Shown: positions 7,766-13,066 of the stretch, piece by piece | How positions within the stretch are numbered: the first letter of the stretch is position 1 | Layout: every line of letters begins with the position of its first letter | Assembly: GCA_038244055.1 (NCBI GenBank) | Contig: JBBRTW010000178.1 | Location: forward strand, 1-13,066 | Reading direction: 5' to 3' | From: DASPKW01 sp038244055 | GTDB lineage: Bacteria > Planctomycetota > Phycisphaerae > Tepidisphaerales > Tepidisphaeraceae | Length of the DNA stretch: 13,066 bases | Made by a program: the position numbers and the translations under genes | Notes under the pieces: model-generated | Database searches by the model: none | What the model saw: the letters and a program-made list of their open reading frames with translations, nothing else | Told to the model about the DNA's origin: nothing

Positions 7766-8635
7766 ATGGATACCACGACGGCAAAGCTAAGCGGGGCGCG
7801 GTGGCGGGCGTTCACGCTGGTCGAGCTGCTGGTCGTAATTGGCATCATCGCGGTGCTAATTGGCCTGCTCATGCCCGCGTTGTCGAAAGCCCGCACCCAG
7901 GCGCGGACGACGCAATGCCTCTCCAATCTCCGGCAGATCGGGCTGGCGCTGCGGAATTATTCGGTGGATAATTCCGATCAGCTTCCGCCGGGGTTCATTC
8001 CGATTGTCGATCCCAACATTCCGGGGTTCGTGGTCGACAGCACGATGTGGGCCAACTACGTCAACGCCTACCTGACCACCACCGGCAACACGCGCGGCAC
8101 CACCGATATCCATCAGCACAGCCCGGTGCTGCTCTGCCCGGATGGGACCTTCGAAGGGTTCGACTATTACTATTCCTGCCATCCGGGGATTTTTCCGGAC
8201 TTGTGGTATCCCGTGCCGGTCAAGCCGATGAAGATGTCCAAGCTGCGCCCGGACAACGTGATGATCTGGGATGGGGCGCAGTACCCGCCGGACTGGGGCG
8301 TCTGGCCGGTCGCGTACAACATCGATGGGGGAATTTTCCCGCCTGCGTACATTTATGCGGGCACGGCGGCCGGAGATTTCTATCTGAACCAGTGGTATCT
8401 CGATTTCCTCTCCAGGCCGGCCTATGCGAGCGATCCGCTCTGGGGGCCGAATTTCCCGATCGAGCCGGGCATGAACGATGATTCCAATGACACCTTCGGC
8501 GATATCCGCTGGCGGCATCGCGATTCCAAGGCCAAGAGCCCGCGCGGGGCGTCCAATTTCCTCTTCCCCGATGGCCGGGTGGAGACGCTCGGTCAGAAGG
8601 AAGTGATGCGTTCGATGATTCTGCTCAACCGGTGA
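7766..8635 (+). CDS. Type II secretion-like pseudopilin with prepilin N-terminal methylation site
   Basis: The product is 289 aa. The N-terminus has a short basic leader followed by AFTLVELLVVIGIIAVLIG. This is a type IV prepilin signal with the predicted cut before F16, Glu at mature position 5, and a single membrane helix (about 17-37). ALSKARTQARTTQCLSNLRQIGLALRNY follows, as in the planctomycete DUF1559-like or GspG-like pseudopilin group. The C-terminus has a HRDSKAK...NFLFPDGRVETL segment resembling the H...DG tail common in these proteins. It would be processed by a prepilin peptidase and assembled in, or sit at, the inner membrane. No secretion machinery is nearby, which is usual for these dispersed planctomycete genes. 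No strong Shine-Dalgarno is seen before ATG 7766. Confidence 0.93.
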   Translation: MDTTTAKLSGARWRAFTLVELLVVIGIIAVLIGLLMPALSKARTQARTTQCLSNLRQIGLALRNYSVDNSDQLPPGFIPIVDPNIPGFVVDSTMWANYVNAYLTTTGNTRGTTDIHQHSPVLLCPDGTFEGFDYYYSCHPGIFPDLWYPVPVKPMKMSKLRPDNVMIWDGAQYPPDWGVWPVAYNIDGGIFPPAYIYAGTAAGDFYLNQWYLDFLSRPAYASDPLWGPNFPIEPGMNDDSNDTFGDIRWRHRDSKAKSPRGASNFLFPDGRVETLGQKEVMRSMILLNR

Positions 8636-8668
8636 TCGTTCGACCCCCCTTTCCAACACGAGGCGATG

Positions 8669-9055
8669 ATGAAGCGAATCTGGAACATCGGCGCGATGGT
8701 GCTGGCGCTGGCGATCGTTGGCGCGAACCTGGCGCGGGCGGAGGATGAGATCGGCAAAGGGACGGTTCTGGGCACGATCAAAGGCTCCGATGGCAACCCG
8801 GCCAAGGGATGCGGGATCAAGCTTTACTCGACGGCCGTGGATGCCAGTGGAACCCCTTCGAAAAAGGCCGAGGCGGTCGCGGAAACCACGACCAACGACA
8901 AGGGTGAGTTCAAGATCGAGAACCTGCCAACGGGTCCGTACCGGCTGATCGCGGGGGTGATGTTCAAGGAAATGGCGATGGCGGATGTGAAGATCGTGGC
9001 GGGAAAACCCGTCAAGGCGGAGTTGAAATTGCAGGGGCGCAAGACGCGGCTATGA
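8669..9055 (+). CDS. Small secreted carboxypeptidase regulatory-like domain protein
   Basis: The product is 128 aa. Two ATGs are adjacent (8666 and 8669). GAGG at 8660-8663 lies only 2 bases from the first but 5 from the second, so the second is preferred. Residues of about 1-24 form a signal peptide (MKRIWNIGAMVLALAIVGAN, then LARA). The mature part reads as one beta-sandwich domain of the carboxypeptidase regulatory-like/CarboxypepD_reg type: GTVLGTIKGSDGNPAKGCGIKL, then TTNDKGEFKIENLPTGPYRLIAG, then a final VKAELKLQ strand. These domains usually bind or structure surfaces and have no catalysis of their own. The gene follows the pseudopilin by 33 bases on the same strand, so they may be co-transcribed. 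A large inverted repeat lies just downstream. Confidence 0.85.
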   Translation: MKRIWNIGAMVLALAIVGANLARAEDEIGKGTVLGTIKGSDGNPAKGCGIKLYSTAVDASGTPSKKAEAVAETTTNDKGEFKIENLPTGPYRLIAGVMFKEMAMADVKIVAGKPVKAELKLQGRKTRL

Positions 9056-9076
9056 GTGCTTGAGTTGTGGCGCGGG

Positions 9077-9133
9077 CTTTCCAGCCTGCCTCCCCCAACA
9101 ATACGGTCGCGAACGGGGCCGCAGGCTGGAAAG
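9077..9133. repeat. Perfect 13-bp inverted repeat (CTTTCCAGCCTGC), possible terminator or dispersed palindrome
   Basis: CTTTCCAGCCTGC at 9077-9089 is the exact reverse complement of 9121-9133. A 31-base loop holds a partial C-run/G-run extension. It lies 21 bases after the small secreted protein gene. There is no T-tract, so intrinsic termination is doubtful. Elements with TTCCAGCCTGC arms are a common dispersed palindrome in environmental genomes (recollection). The rest of the 378-base gap, 9056-9433, holds a 6-bp dyad (ACAGTT...AACTGT, 9200-9220) and no gene that I can support. Confidence 0.6.
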
Positions 9134-9433
9134 ACCAGATCACAATGGCGGCTGTGAGCGCATACACACACGCCACGCCTCGATTTGTTTTCCGGTCAAA
9201 CAGTTATTCCGCTCAACTGTAAAGAAACCGGAGTCGGCCGGTGTCATCCGGCTAAATCGGTCTGTCGCGGGGTCATTCCGCGCTGGATTTTCCGGACGAT
9301 TGGTTCGATGATACGCATCCCACGTTTTTGACCGCCCCCATGTCTGCGGGCGGGCGTGCCGGAGGCTGGCGCTTTCGCGAGCCGGACCAATCGTTTTCGA
9401 GTCCTTTAATTTGGCTGAGGAAAGGATCGCATC

Positions 9434-10705
9434 ATGCAAGACAAGATCGCAAGCACGGGGGTCAGCAGACGCGGCATGTTGAAAGGCGGCGCTGTGGGCG
9501 CTGCGGCCACGTTCGCGGCCCTGGGCACCAACTTCGCCTGGGCGCAGGCCTCCGAAGAGCTCAAGGTCGGCGTCATCGGCGCCGGTGGACGCGCCAGCGG
9601 CGCGGTCAAGGACCACATGGACGCGGCCAAGCTCGTGGGCATGAAGTCCAAGGTCGTGGCCGTCTGCGACATGTTCCCCGAGAAGGCCAAGACCCTGGCC
9701 AAGAAGTACGATGTGAAGGAAGACAAGACCTTCAGCGGTCTGGATGGCTACAAGCAGGTCATCGGCAGCGATGTCGAGCTGATCATCACCGCCACGCCGC
9801 CGGGCTTCCGCCCGATCCACGCGGCCGCCGCCATCGAGGCCGGCAAGCACCTGTTCTTCGAGAAGCCCGTCGCGGTCGATCCGTGGGGCGTGCGCGTGGT
9901 CATGGCGGCGGGCAAGATGGCCGCCGAGAAGAAGCTGGCCATGGTCACCGGCACGCAGCGCCGGCACGAGACCAACTACATCGACACCATCAAGCGCATC
10001 CACGATGGCGAAATCGGCGACATCATGCACATGTCGATCTACTGGTGCGGCGGCGGGATCTGGTGGCGCAAGCGCGAGCCGCAGATGACCGATATCGAGT
10101 ACCAGATCCACAACTGGTATCACCACATCTGGCTCAGCGGCGACCAGATCTGCGAGCAGCACATCCACAACATCGACGTGGCCAACTGGGTCATGAAGTC
10201 CCACCCCATCTCCGCGTTCGGTTCCGGCGCACGGCAGAGCCGCAAGGAGCCCGGCGAAATCTGGGACAACACCAACGTCGAGTACGAATACCCCAACGGC
10301 GGGCGCGTCATCTCCTTCGGGCGGCACTGGCCCAGCCCGGCCAAGTCGATCGTTGGCGAGTTCGCCATCGGCACCAAGGGCACGAGCAATCCCGGCGGCT
10401 GGATCCTCAAGACCGGCGAGAAGGACCGCATCAGCGCCAAGAACGCGCGCTCGGGCTACGTCCAGGAGCACATGGACCTGCTCAACAGCATCAAAGCGGG
10501 CAAGCCCCTCAATGAAGCCCAGCAGGTCGCCGAGAGCACGCTCACCGCGATCATCGGCCGGATGGCCTGCTACACCGGGCAGGAGGTCAAGTGGGACTGG
10601 GCCCTCAACCAGTCCAAGCTCAAGACCATGCCCGATGCGATCACCAAGGATACGCCGGCCCCGCCGGTTGAAATCCCCGAGCCGGGCAAGACCAAGCTGA
10701 TCTAA
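9434..10705 (+). CDS. Tat-exported Gfo/Idh/MocA family oxidoreductase
   Basis: The product is 423 aa. GAGGAAAGGA precedes ATG 9434 at good spacing. Residues 1-38 are a Tat-type signal (SRRGMLKGG at 11-19, cleavage near FAWAQA). The Rossmann dinucleotide-binding loop GVIGAGGRASG lies at 46-56. VVAVCDMFPEKA follows at about 74-85 and the family motif EKPVAVDP at 143-150. VTGTQRRHETNY and GDQICEQHIHNIDVANW (about 236-252) match the substrate-side region of planctomycete homologues. Family members reduce or oxidise sugars, inositols or related hydroxyl compounds with NAD(P). The substrate here is unknown, and export with bound cofactor is inferred from the signal. The gene stands alone and has a strong terminator. 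Its third codon positions are strikingly biased to C and G (AAG, GAC, ATC, CAC), more than its neighbours, which suggests high expression. Confidence 0.93.
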   Translation: MQDKIASTGVSRRGMLKGGAVGAAATFAALGTNFAWAQASEELKVGVIGAGGRASGAVKDHMDAAKLVGMKSKVVAVCDMFPEKAKTLAKKYDVKEDKTFSGLDGYKQVIGSDVELIITATPPGFRPIHAAAAIEAGKHLFFEKPVAVDPWGVRVVMAAGKMAAEKKLAMVTGTQRRHETNYIDTIKRIHDGEIGDIMHMSIYWCGGGIWWRKREPQMTDIEYQIHNWYHHIWLSGDQICEQHIHNIDVANWVMKSHPISAFGSGARQSRKEPGEIWDNTNVEYEYPNGGRVISFGRHWPSPAKSIVGEFAIGTKGTSNPGGWILKTGEKDRISAKNARSGYVQEHMDLLNSIKAGKPLNEAQQVAESTLTAIIGRMACYTGQEVKWDWALNQSKLKTMPDAITKDTPAPPVEIPEPGKTKLI

Positions 10706-10718
10706 GGCTTGCTCTTGA

Positions 10719-10745
10719 CCACGAAGACACGAAGGCTCGAAGAAG
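10719..10745. repeat. Short CACGAAGACACGAAG-type repeat remnant
   Basis: CCACGAAGACACGAAGG and a degenerate continuation CTCGAAGAAG follow the oxidoreductase stop codon by 13 bases. Strings of this form recur in intergenic regions of environmental genomes (recollection). Only one partial copy is present here, so the call is tentative. Confidence 0.35.
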
Positions 10746-10763
10746 ATTTTATTAGAGTCAGAC

Positions 10764-10796
10764 CCACGGCCCGCGCGAGCGGGCCGTGGTTTTTTT
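10764..10796 (+). terminator. Strong Rho-independent terminator after the Gfo/Idh/MocA gene
   Basis: CCACGGCCCGC (10764-10774) pairs perfectly with GCGGGCCGTGG (10779-10789), giving an 11-bp GC-rich stem with a GCGA tetraloop. Seven T's follow (10790-10796). It ends the plus-strand transcript about 60 bases after the stop. The minus-strand side has no T-tract, so it should act mainly in the plus direction. Confidence 0.93.
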
Positions 10797-10879
10797 ATGG
10801 ATTGGGCGAAGACAATCGAGGCCGCCAACCATCAGATCGAAACCCACTCCCGCGTGAGGCAAACCGGCGCATGACCGAT

Positions 10880-12202
10880 TTATTCCATTACTTCCCGATA
10901 AACCCGCGCCACCTGCCCCGCCAGGATTGGCCAGGTGAAGTTCCTACGGGCGAACTCGCTCGCGGCGATGCCGAATTGGGCGCGGCGGGCGGGGTCTTCG
11001 AGGAGATCATTCACGGCCGATGCCAGGGCGGATGGATCGCCGGGGGGAACCAGCAGGCCGGTCTGGTGATCGAGGATGGTTTCGGTGATTCCGCCGACCC
11101 GGCTGCCGATGACGGGCAGGCCGCTGGCCATGGCTTCGAGCGTGGTGATGCCCAGGCCTTCAGCTCGGCCGCGCGAATCGATCACGCCGGGGTTGATGAA
11201 GAGGTCGGCCGCCGCGAGAAGCCGGGCGACCTCAGCGCGGGGGAGCGCGCCGGTGAGATGGATGCGCCCGCGCGAGGCCGCTTGATCGACAATCCGCTGA
11301 ATCTCCGGCCGCTGCGGGCCGTCGCCGGCGATCACCAGATGCACATTGGGACGATTGGCGAGAATGGCGTCGGCCGCGCCCGCGAGAATGTGCAGGCCTT
11401 TGACTTCGATCATCCGCCCGAGCGCGACGATCAGGGTTGCATCATCCGAAATGCCCAGCGACTGACGGCATTGATGTAGCTCGACATTCCGATGTCGAGA
11501 CTCTTCGCCGACAGGATTCTCTAGCTCAATCGAATCTTTTTCGCCGCCAGGCTGCACCACCGCGCCCGTCCCAAACAGCGCCTCATCATACCCCTGATAA
11601 ATCACCTGCCCCCGACAGGCGTAACCCTTGTCGGCCGCCTGCGAAAGCGTGTACCGGCTATTGAAAAGCACGCGATCGGCGCGCTTGAGGGTCCAGGCAT
11701 GCAGTCGGCTGCGCCTGGGCTTGAGTGAATGCACCGAGATCACCAGCGGCCGATGCAAATGATTGGCAAGCATGGAGAGAAACGCCGGCTCGATCCAGTG
11801 GGCATGGATGAGATCGGCCCAGTGGAGATTGCGCCAGACAGCGGCCGCCATCGCGGTGAAGAAGGCGGGAAGCTGAAACTTGGCGCGGGGGAAATTGCGG
11901 AGATTGTCGGGAATGCCGCCGCCATAGGCGACGCACTGCTGGGCCGGATCGAGCGCGTACTGGAAGCGTTCGATCTCGACGCCATTGACGGTTTCATACC
12001 TGGCCGACCCGGCGCGGTGGGGGGCGATGACTTTGACCTGAATGCCGTGGTGCTTTACGAGGGACTGGGCGAGGTCGGCGACGAAGGCGGGGATGGAATC
12101 GCCTTGGGCGAGGGGGTAAGTGGTGGTCACGAAGAGGGCGCGGAGGGGAGTTGCGCGTTGCGGCAGAGTTGCGAGTTGTGAGTTGTGAGTTGCGAGTCCC
12201 AT
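10880..12202 (-). CDS. GT4-type glycosyltransferase (GT-B fold)
   Basis: The product is up to 440 aa. The N-terminal Rossmann domain begins LRALFVTTTYPLAQGDSIPAF (about 20-40) and has LIHAHWIEPAF at about 131-141. The C-terminal domain has LGRMIEVKGL (261-270), VIAGDGPQ, the GT4 EX7E motif (E348 to E356, EGLGITTLE) and GGITETILDHQTGLLVPPGDP. It should transfer a sugar from a nucleotide sugar to a glycan or lipid acceptor at the cytoplasmic face. Donor and acceptor are unknown. The first 12 or so residues are encoded by a GAGTTGC/GAGTTGT heptamer array, so the true start is uncertain. ATG 12202 is the only standard candidate. Residues of about 211-246 form an unusual hydrophilic insertion between the two domains, with lower GC and an internal palindrome. 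The gene begins 4 bases after the upstream 83-aa gene. Confidence 0.93.
   Translation of the reverse strand: MGLATHNSQLATLPQRATPLRALFVTTTYPLAQGDSIPAFVADLAQSLVKHHGIQVKVIAPHRAGSARYETVNGVEIERFQYALDPAQQCVAYGGGIPDNLRNFPRAKFQLPAFFTAMAAAVWRNLHWADLIHAHWIEPAFLSMLANHLHRPLVISVHSLKPRRSRLHAWTLKRADRVLFNSRYTLSQAADKGYACRGQVIYQGYDEALFGTGAVVQPGGEKDSIELENPVGEESRHRNVELHQCRQSLGISDDATLIVALGRMIEVKGLHILAGAADAILANRPNVHLVIAGDGPQRPEIQRIVDQAASRGRIHLTGALPRAEVARLLAAADLFINPGVIDSRGRAEGLGITTLEAMASGLPVIGSRVGGITETILDHQTGLLVPPGDPSALASAVNDLLEDPARRAQFGIAASEFARRNFTWPILAGQVARVYREVME
11480..11499. repeat. Palindrome inside the glycosyltransferase linker insertion
   Basis: CTCGACAT-TCCG-ATGTCGAG is a perfect 8-bp inverted repeat with a 4-base loop. 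It lies within a stretch of visibly lower GC (about 11470-11545) that encodes the odd linker between the two GT-B domains. It may be a palindromic element inserted in frame, but one copy alone cannot prove that. Confidence 0.45.
12166..12197. repeat. Heptamer tandem repeat (GAGTTGC/GAGTTGT, 4 units plus partial)
   Basis: Units GAGTTGC, GAGTTGT, GAGTTGT and GAGTTGC run in tandem at 12166-12193, followed by a partial GAGT. A degenerate extension (GAGTTGCGCGTTGC) lies at about 12148. On the minus strand the array encodes the first residues of the glycosyltransferase frame, directly after its ATG. Confidence 0.85.
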
Positions 12203-12206
12203 GGAA

Positions 12207-12458
12207 TCAAAAAGGCTCCCGTCCCTTTTTTTCGTCCTCTGCGTGCGGATTCGATTCAGTCTGAAATGGCGTTACTGACTTCCGCTGGCGAAGTTTCATC
12301 CTGTGTGCGATTGCGACGACTCCGGCCGCCGTGAAGCAGGTGATTCCAAACAGGCCGACGATGTCCTGAAGCCGCAGCAGGTATCCAGCGACAAAGAGAA
12401 GGAGCAGGTATAAAATAAACTTGTCGGGAATTTCAAATGATTCACCTTTAAGTTTCAC
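12207..12458 (-). CDS. Small two-helix membrane protein, unknown function
   Basis: The product is 83 aa from GTG 12458-12456. This start is chosen because GGGAGG lies about 6 bases upstream and because it gives an 11-base overlap with the upstream gene (GTGAAACTTAA). An ATG 10 codons earlier is possible. Residues of about 14-30 and 33-52 are hydrophobic helices with a short turn. A basic stretch (HRMKLRQRK) follows, then a polar tail. The final residues (KKGREPF) and the stop are encoded by a GGGACGGGAGCC-family repeat, so the original C-terminus may have differed. I recognise no family. Coupling to the 122-aa gene suggests they act together, the soluble protein perhaps docking on this membrane anchor. 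That is inference. Confidence 0.65.
   Translation of the reverse strand: MKLKGESFEIPDKFILYLLLLFVAGYLLRLQDIVGLFGITCFTAAGVVAIAHRMKLRQRKSVTPFQTESNPHAEDEKKGREPF
12209..12234. repeat. GGGACGGGAGCC-family repeat, copy A
   Basis: On the plus strand the core is AAAAAGGCTCCCGTCCC followed by a T-run. AAAAAGG and CCTTTTT flank an 8-base loop, making a weak hairpin bordered by A and T runs that resembles a weak bidirectional terminator. It overlaps the 3' end of the 83-aa gene and lies just before the glycosyltransferase start. Related copies occur at 12874-12937. Confidence 0.75.
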
Positions 12459-12816
12459 GTGTCGCCTCCCACGTTCCCTTCGTTCCATTTCCAGCGCGAT
12501 CATCACCGTAGAAGCTGACTGGCATTGACGGGTCGAAGGGCACATTGACGAGCACTTCGTAATCAGGCAGGTCCCAATGCAGGTCAACGCTCGCACCCGG
12601 TCCGGGCAGAATGGCTGGAACAATCGCGCCGACGGGGAATCGATCGCAAAGACTATGCAAATGATTCGCCAGGAAGTTCACGGCGCGTTCAAGGGTGATC
12701 GGGGAACAAACCGCCTCGCCATTGTCATCGGTATCCGAAAGAATCCCGCGCGATTGCTCGATCGCGCAGGCGATGTGGCTCAGATCATCGAGTTGGCCGG
12801 TTAATTGGTCGGGCAT
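12448..12816 (-). CDS. Small soluble protein of unknown function (122 aa)
   Basis: ATG 12816 has GGAGG 7 bases upstream, and a TATAAT lies about 40 bases upstream, so this start is well supported. There is no signal peptide or membrane segment. The N-terminal half is helical (QLDDLSHIACAIEQSRG; LERAVNFLANHLHSL). The C-terminal half looks like a small beta domain: VPAILPGPGASVDLHW (about 66-81), YEVLVNVPFD (86-95), SFYGDD (101-106), then GTKGTW. By recollection, this pattern (P-x-GPxGSVDLxW, ELLINIP, FYGDD, IKGT) recurs in uncharacterised proteins from several phyla. I know no function for it and name none. Its stop overlaps the start of the two-helix membrane protein gene by 11 bases, so the two are probably co-translated. 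Confidence 0.8.
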   Translation of the reverse strand: MPDQLTGQLDDLSHIACAIEQSRGILSDTDDNGEAVCSPITLERAVNFLANHLHSLCDRFPVGAIVPAILPGPGASVDLHWDLPDYEVLVNVPFDPSMPVSFYGDDRAGNGTKGTWEATRET

Positions 12817-12853
12817 GAAGACGCCTCCATCGCGTATCGCTCAATGCGCTACG

Positions 12854-12859
12854 ATTATA
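12854..12859 (-). promoter_or_regulatory. Candidate -10 box (TATAAT) for the small two-gene operon
   Basis: On the minus strand the consensus TATAAT lies about 40 bases upstream of the 122-aa gene start. No good -35 match is present at 16-18 bases; that position falls in copy B of the GGGACGGGAGCC repeat. If active, the promoter would drive the 122-aa, 83-aa and possibly glycosyltransferase genes. Confidence 0.5.
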
Positions 12860-12873
12860 TACGCGAGGGACCC

Positions 12874-12937
12874 AAAAGGCTCCCGTCCCTTTTTTCACGT
12901 TCGTCCCTTTTTTCACGTTCAAAAGGCTCCCGTCCCT
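12874..12937. repeat. GGGACGGGAGCC-family repeat cluster with an 18-bp tandem duplication
   Basis: Two full AAAAGGCTCCCGTCCCT cores lie at 12874-12890 and 12921-12937. Between them the 18-base unit CGTCCCTTTTTTCACGTT occurs exactly twice, at 12884-12901 and 12902-12919. The core matches copy A at 12209-12234. The cluster abuts the -10 box of the small operon. An open frame across it on the minus strand reads the duplicated NVKKGT but has no ribosome site. Confidence 0.85.
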
Positions 12938-13011
12938 AATGTCATCAAGATAAGCCGACCCTCCCATAACTCCGCGCCGTAGCTGGACTTACTGCATTTG
13001 CGCAAGACGTA

Positions 13012-13061
13012 GCCTCCTGTCAGAATGGTGGTGTGCTTAAAGTCACCAACCAACAGGAGGC
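13012..13061 (+). promoter_or_regulatory. Leader hairpin sequestering an AGGAGG ribosome-binding site of a gene beyond the right edge
   Basis: GCCTCCTGT (13012-13020) is the exact reverse complement of ACAGGAGGC (13053-13061). The right arm contains AGGAGG at 13055-13060, an ideal Shine-Dalgarno about 6 bases from the window end, so a plus-strand start codon is expected just outside. The hairpin would hide that site. The 32-base loop has partial further pairing (GGTGGTG with CACCAACC). The region 12938-13011 holds nothing I can identify. It could be the end of an insertion sequence, but the other end is not visible. Confidence 0.5.
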
Positions 13062-13066
13062 CACGG

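Noticed and set aside
9140..10828. 562-codon open frame on the minus strand across the oxidoreductase gene
   Set aside because: It is antisense to a clear Gfo/Idh/MocA gene, has no family features or ribosome site, and arises from the strong GC bias at third codon positions.
12459..12623. Longer version of the 83-aa membrane protein beginning MFQPFCPDRV
   Set aside because: It would overlap half of the 122-aa gene; the GTG at 12458 has a good ribosome site and gives a normal short overlap.
12874..12937. Possible CRISPR-like array
   Set aside because: The repeated cores are few, have no regular unique spacers, and the 18-bp units are directly adjacent; no cas gene is present.
12785..12967. 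60-codon open frame on the minus strand containing NVKKGTNVKKGT
   Set aside because: It is made mostly of the tandem repeat, overlaps the start of the 122-aa gene and has no ribosome site.

Overview
The window looks like a chromosomal segment from a GC-rich member of the Planctomycetota. The main evidence is a PSCyt1/PSCyt2/PSD1 (DUF1549/DUF1553) cytochrome-like protein translationally coupled to a Tat-exported DUF1501 protein. Support comes from a prepilin-type pseudopilin with an H...DG tail, a DNRLRE/PEP-CTERM surface protein, and a Tat-signal Gfo/Idh/MocA oxidoreductase. I cannot place it below phylum level from sequence alone.

Layout: (1) 1-515, minus: N-terminal part of a cupin / class I phosphomannose isomerase-like protein, running off the left edge. 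(2) 667-1419, minus: DNRLRE-type secreted protein with a PEP-CTERM tail. (3) 1653-5913, plus: the PSCyt/PSD1 gene and the DUF1501 gene, overlapping by 11 bases, separated from gene 2 by a divergent region with a perfect 17-bp palindrome. (4) 5915-6550, minus: small secreted protein of unknown function. (5) 6722-7465, minus: ThuA-like protein bracketed by two different inverted-repeat elements. (6) 7766-9055, plus: pseudopilin and small secreted carboxypeptidase-regulatory-like protein. (7) 9434-10705, plus: Tat-exported Gfo/Idh/MocA oxidoreductase ending in a strong intrinsic terminator. (8) 10880-12816, minus: three tightly packed genes in transcription order, namely an unrecognised 122-aa soluble protein, an 83-aa two-helix membrane protein, and a GT4 glycosyltransferase. 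(9) 12817-13066: tandem and dispersed repeats, then a leader with a Shine-Dalgarno-sequestering hairpin for a gene starting just beyond the right edge.

Much of the gene content points to the cell envelope and carbohydrate handling: exported cytochrome-like and DUF1501 proteins, a surface-anchored protein, a pseudopilin, sugar oxidoreductase/ThuA-like proteins and a glycosyltransferase. No substrate can be named.

The most unusual aspect is the number of short repeats sitting at gene boundaries. At least five unrelated types are present: two heptamer arrays, a TCATCCTGAG-type inverted repeat, a CACAGAT-type inverted repeat, a CTTTCCAGCCTGC inverted repeat and a GGGACGGGAGCC family. Two of them supply the last codons and stop codon of a gene, and one supplies the start region of another. 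No rRNA, tRNA, CRISPR array or complete insertion sequence was seen.
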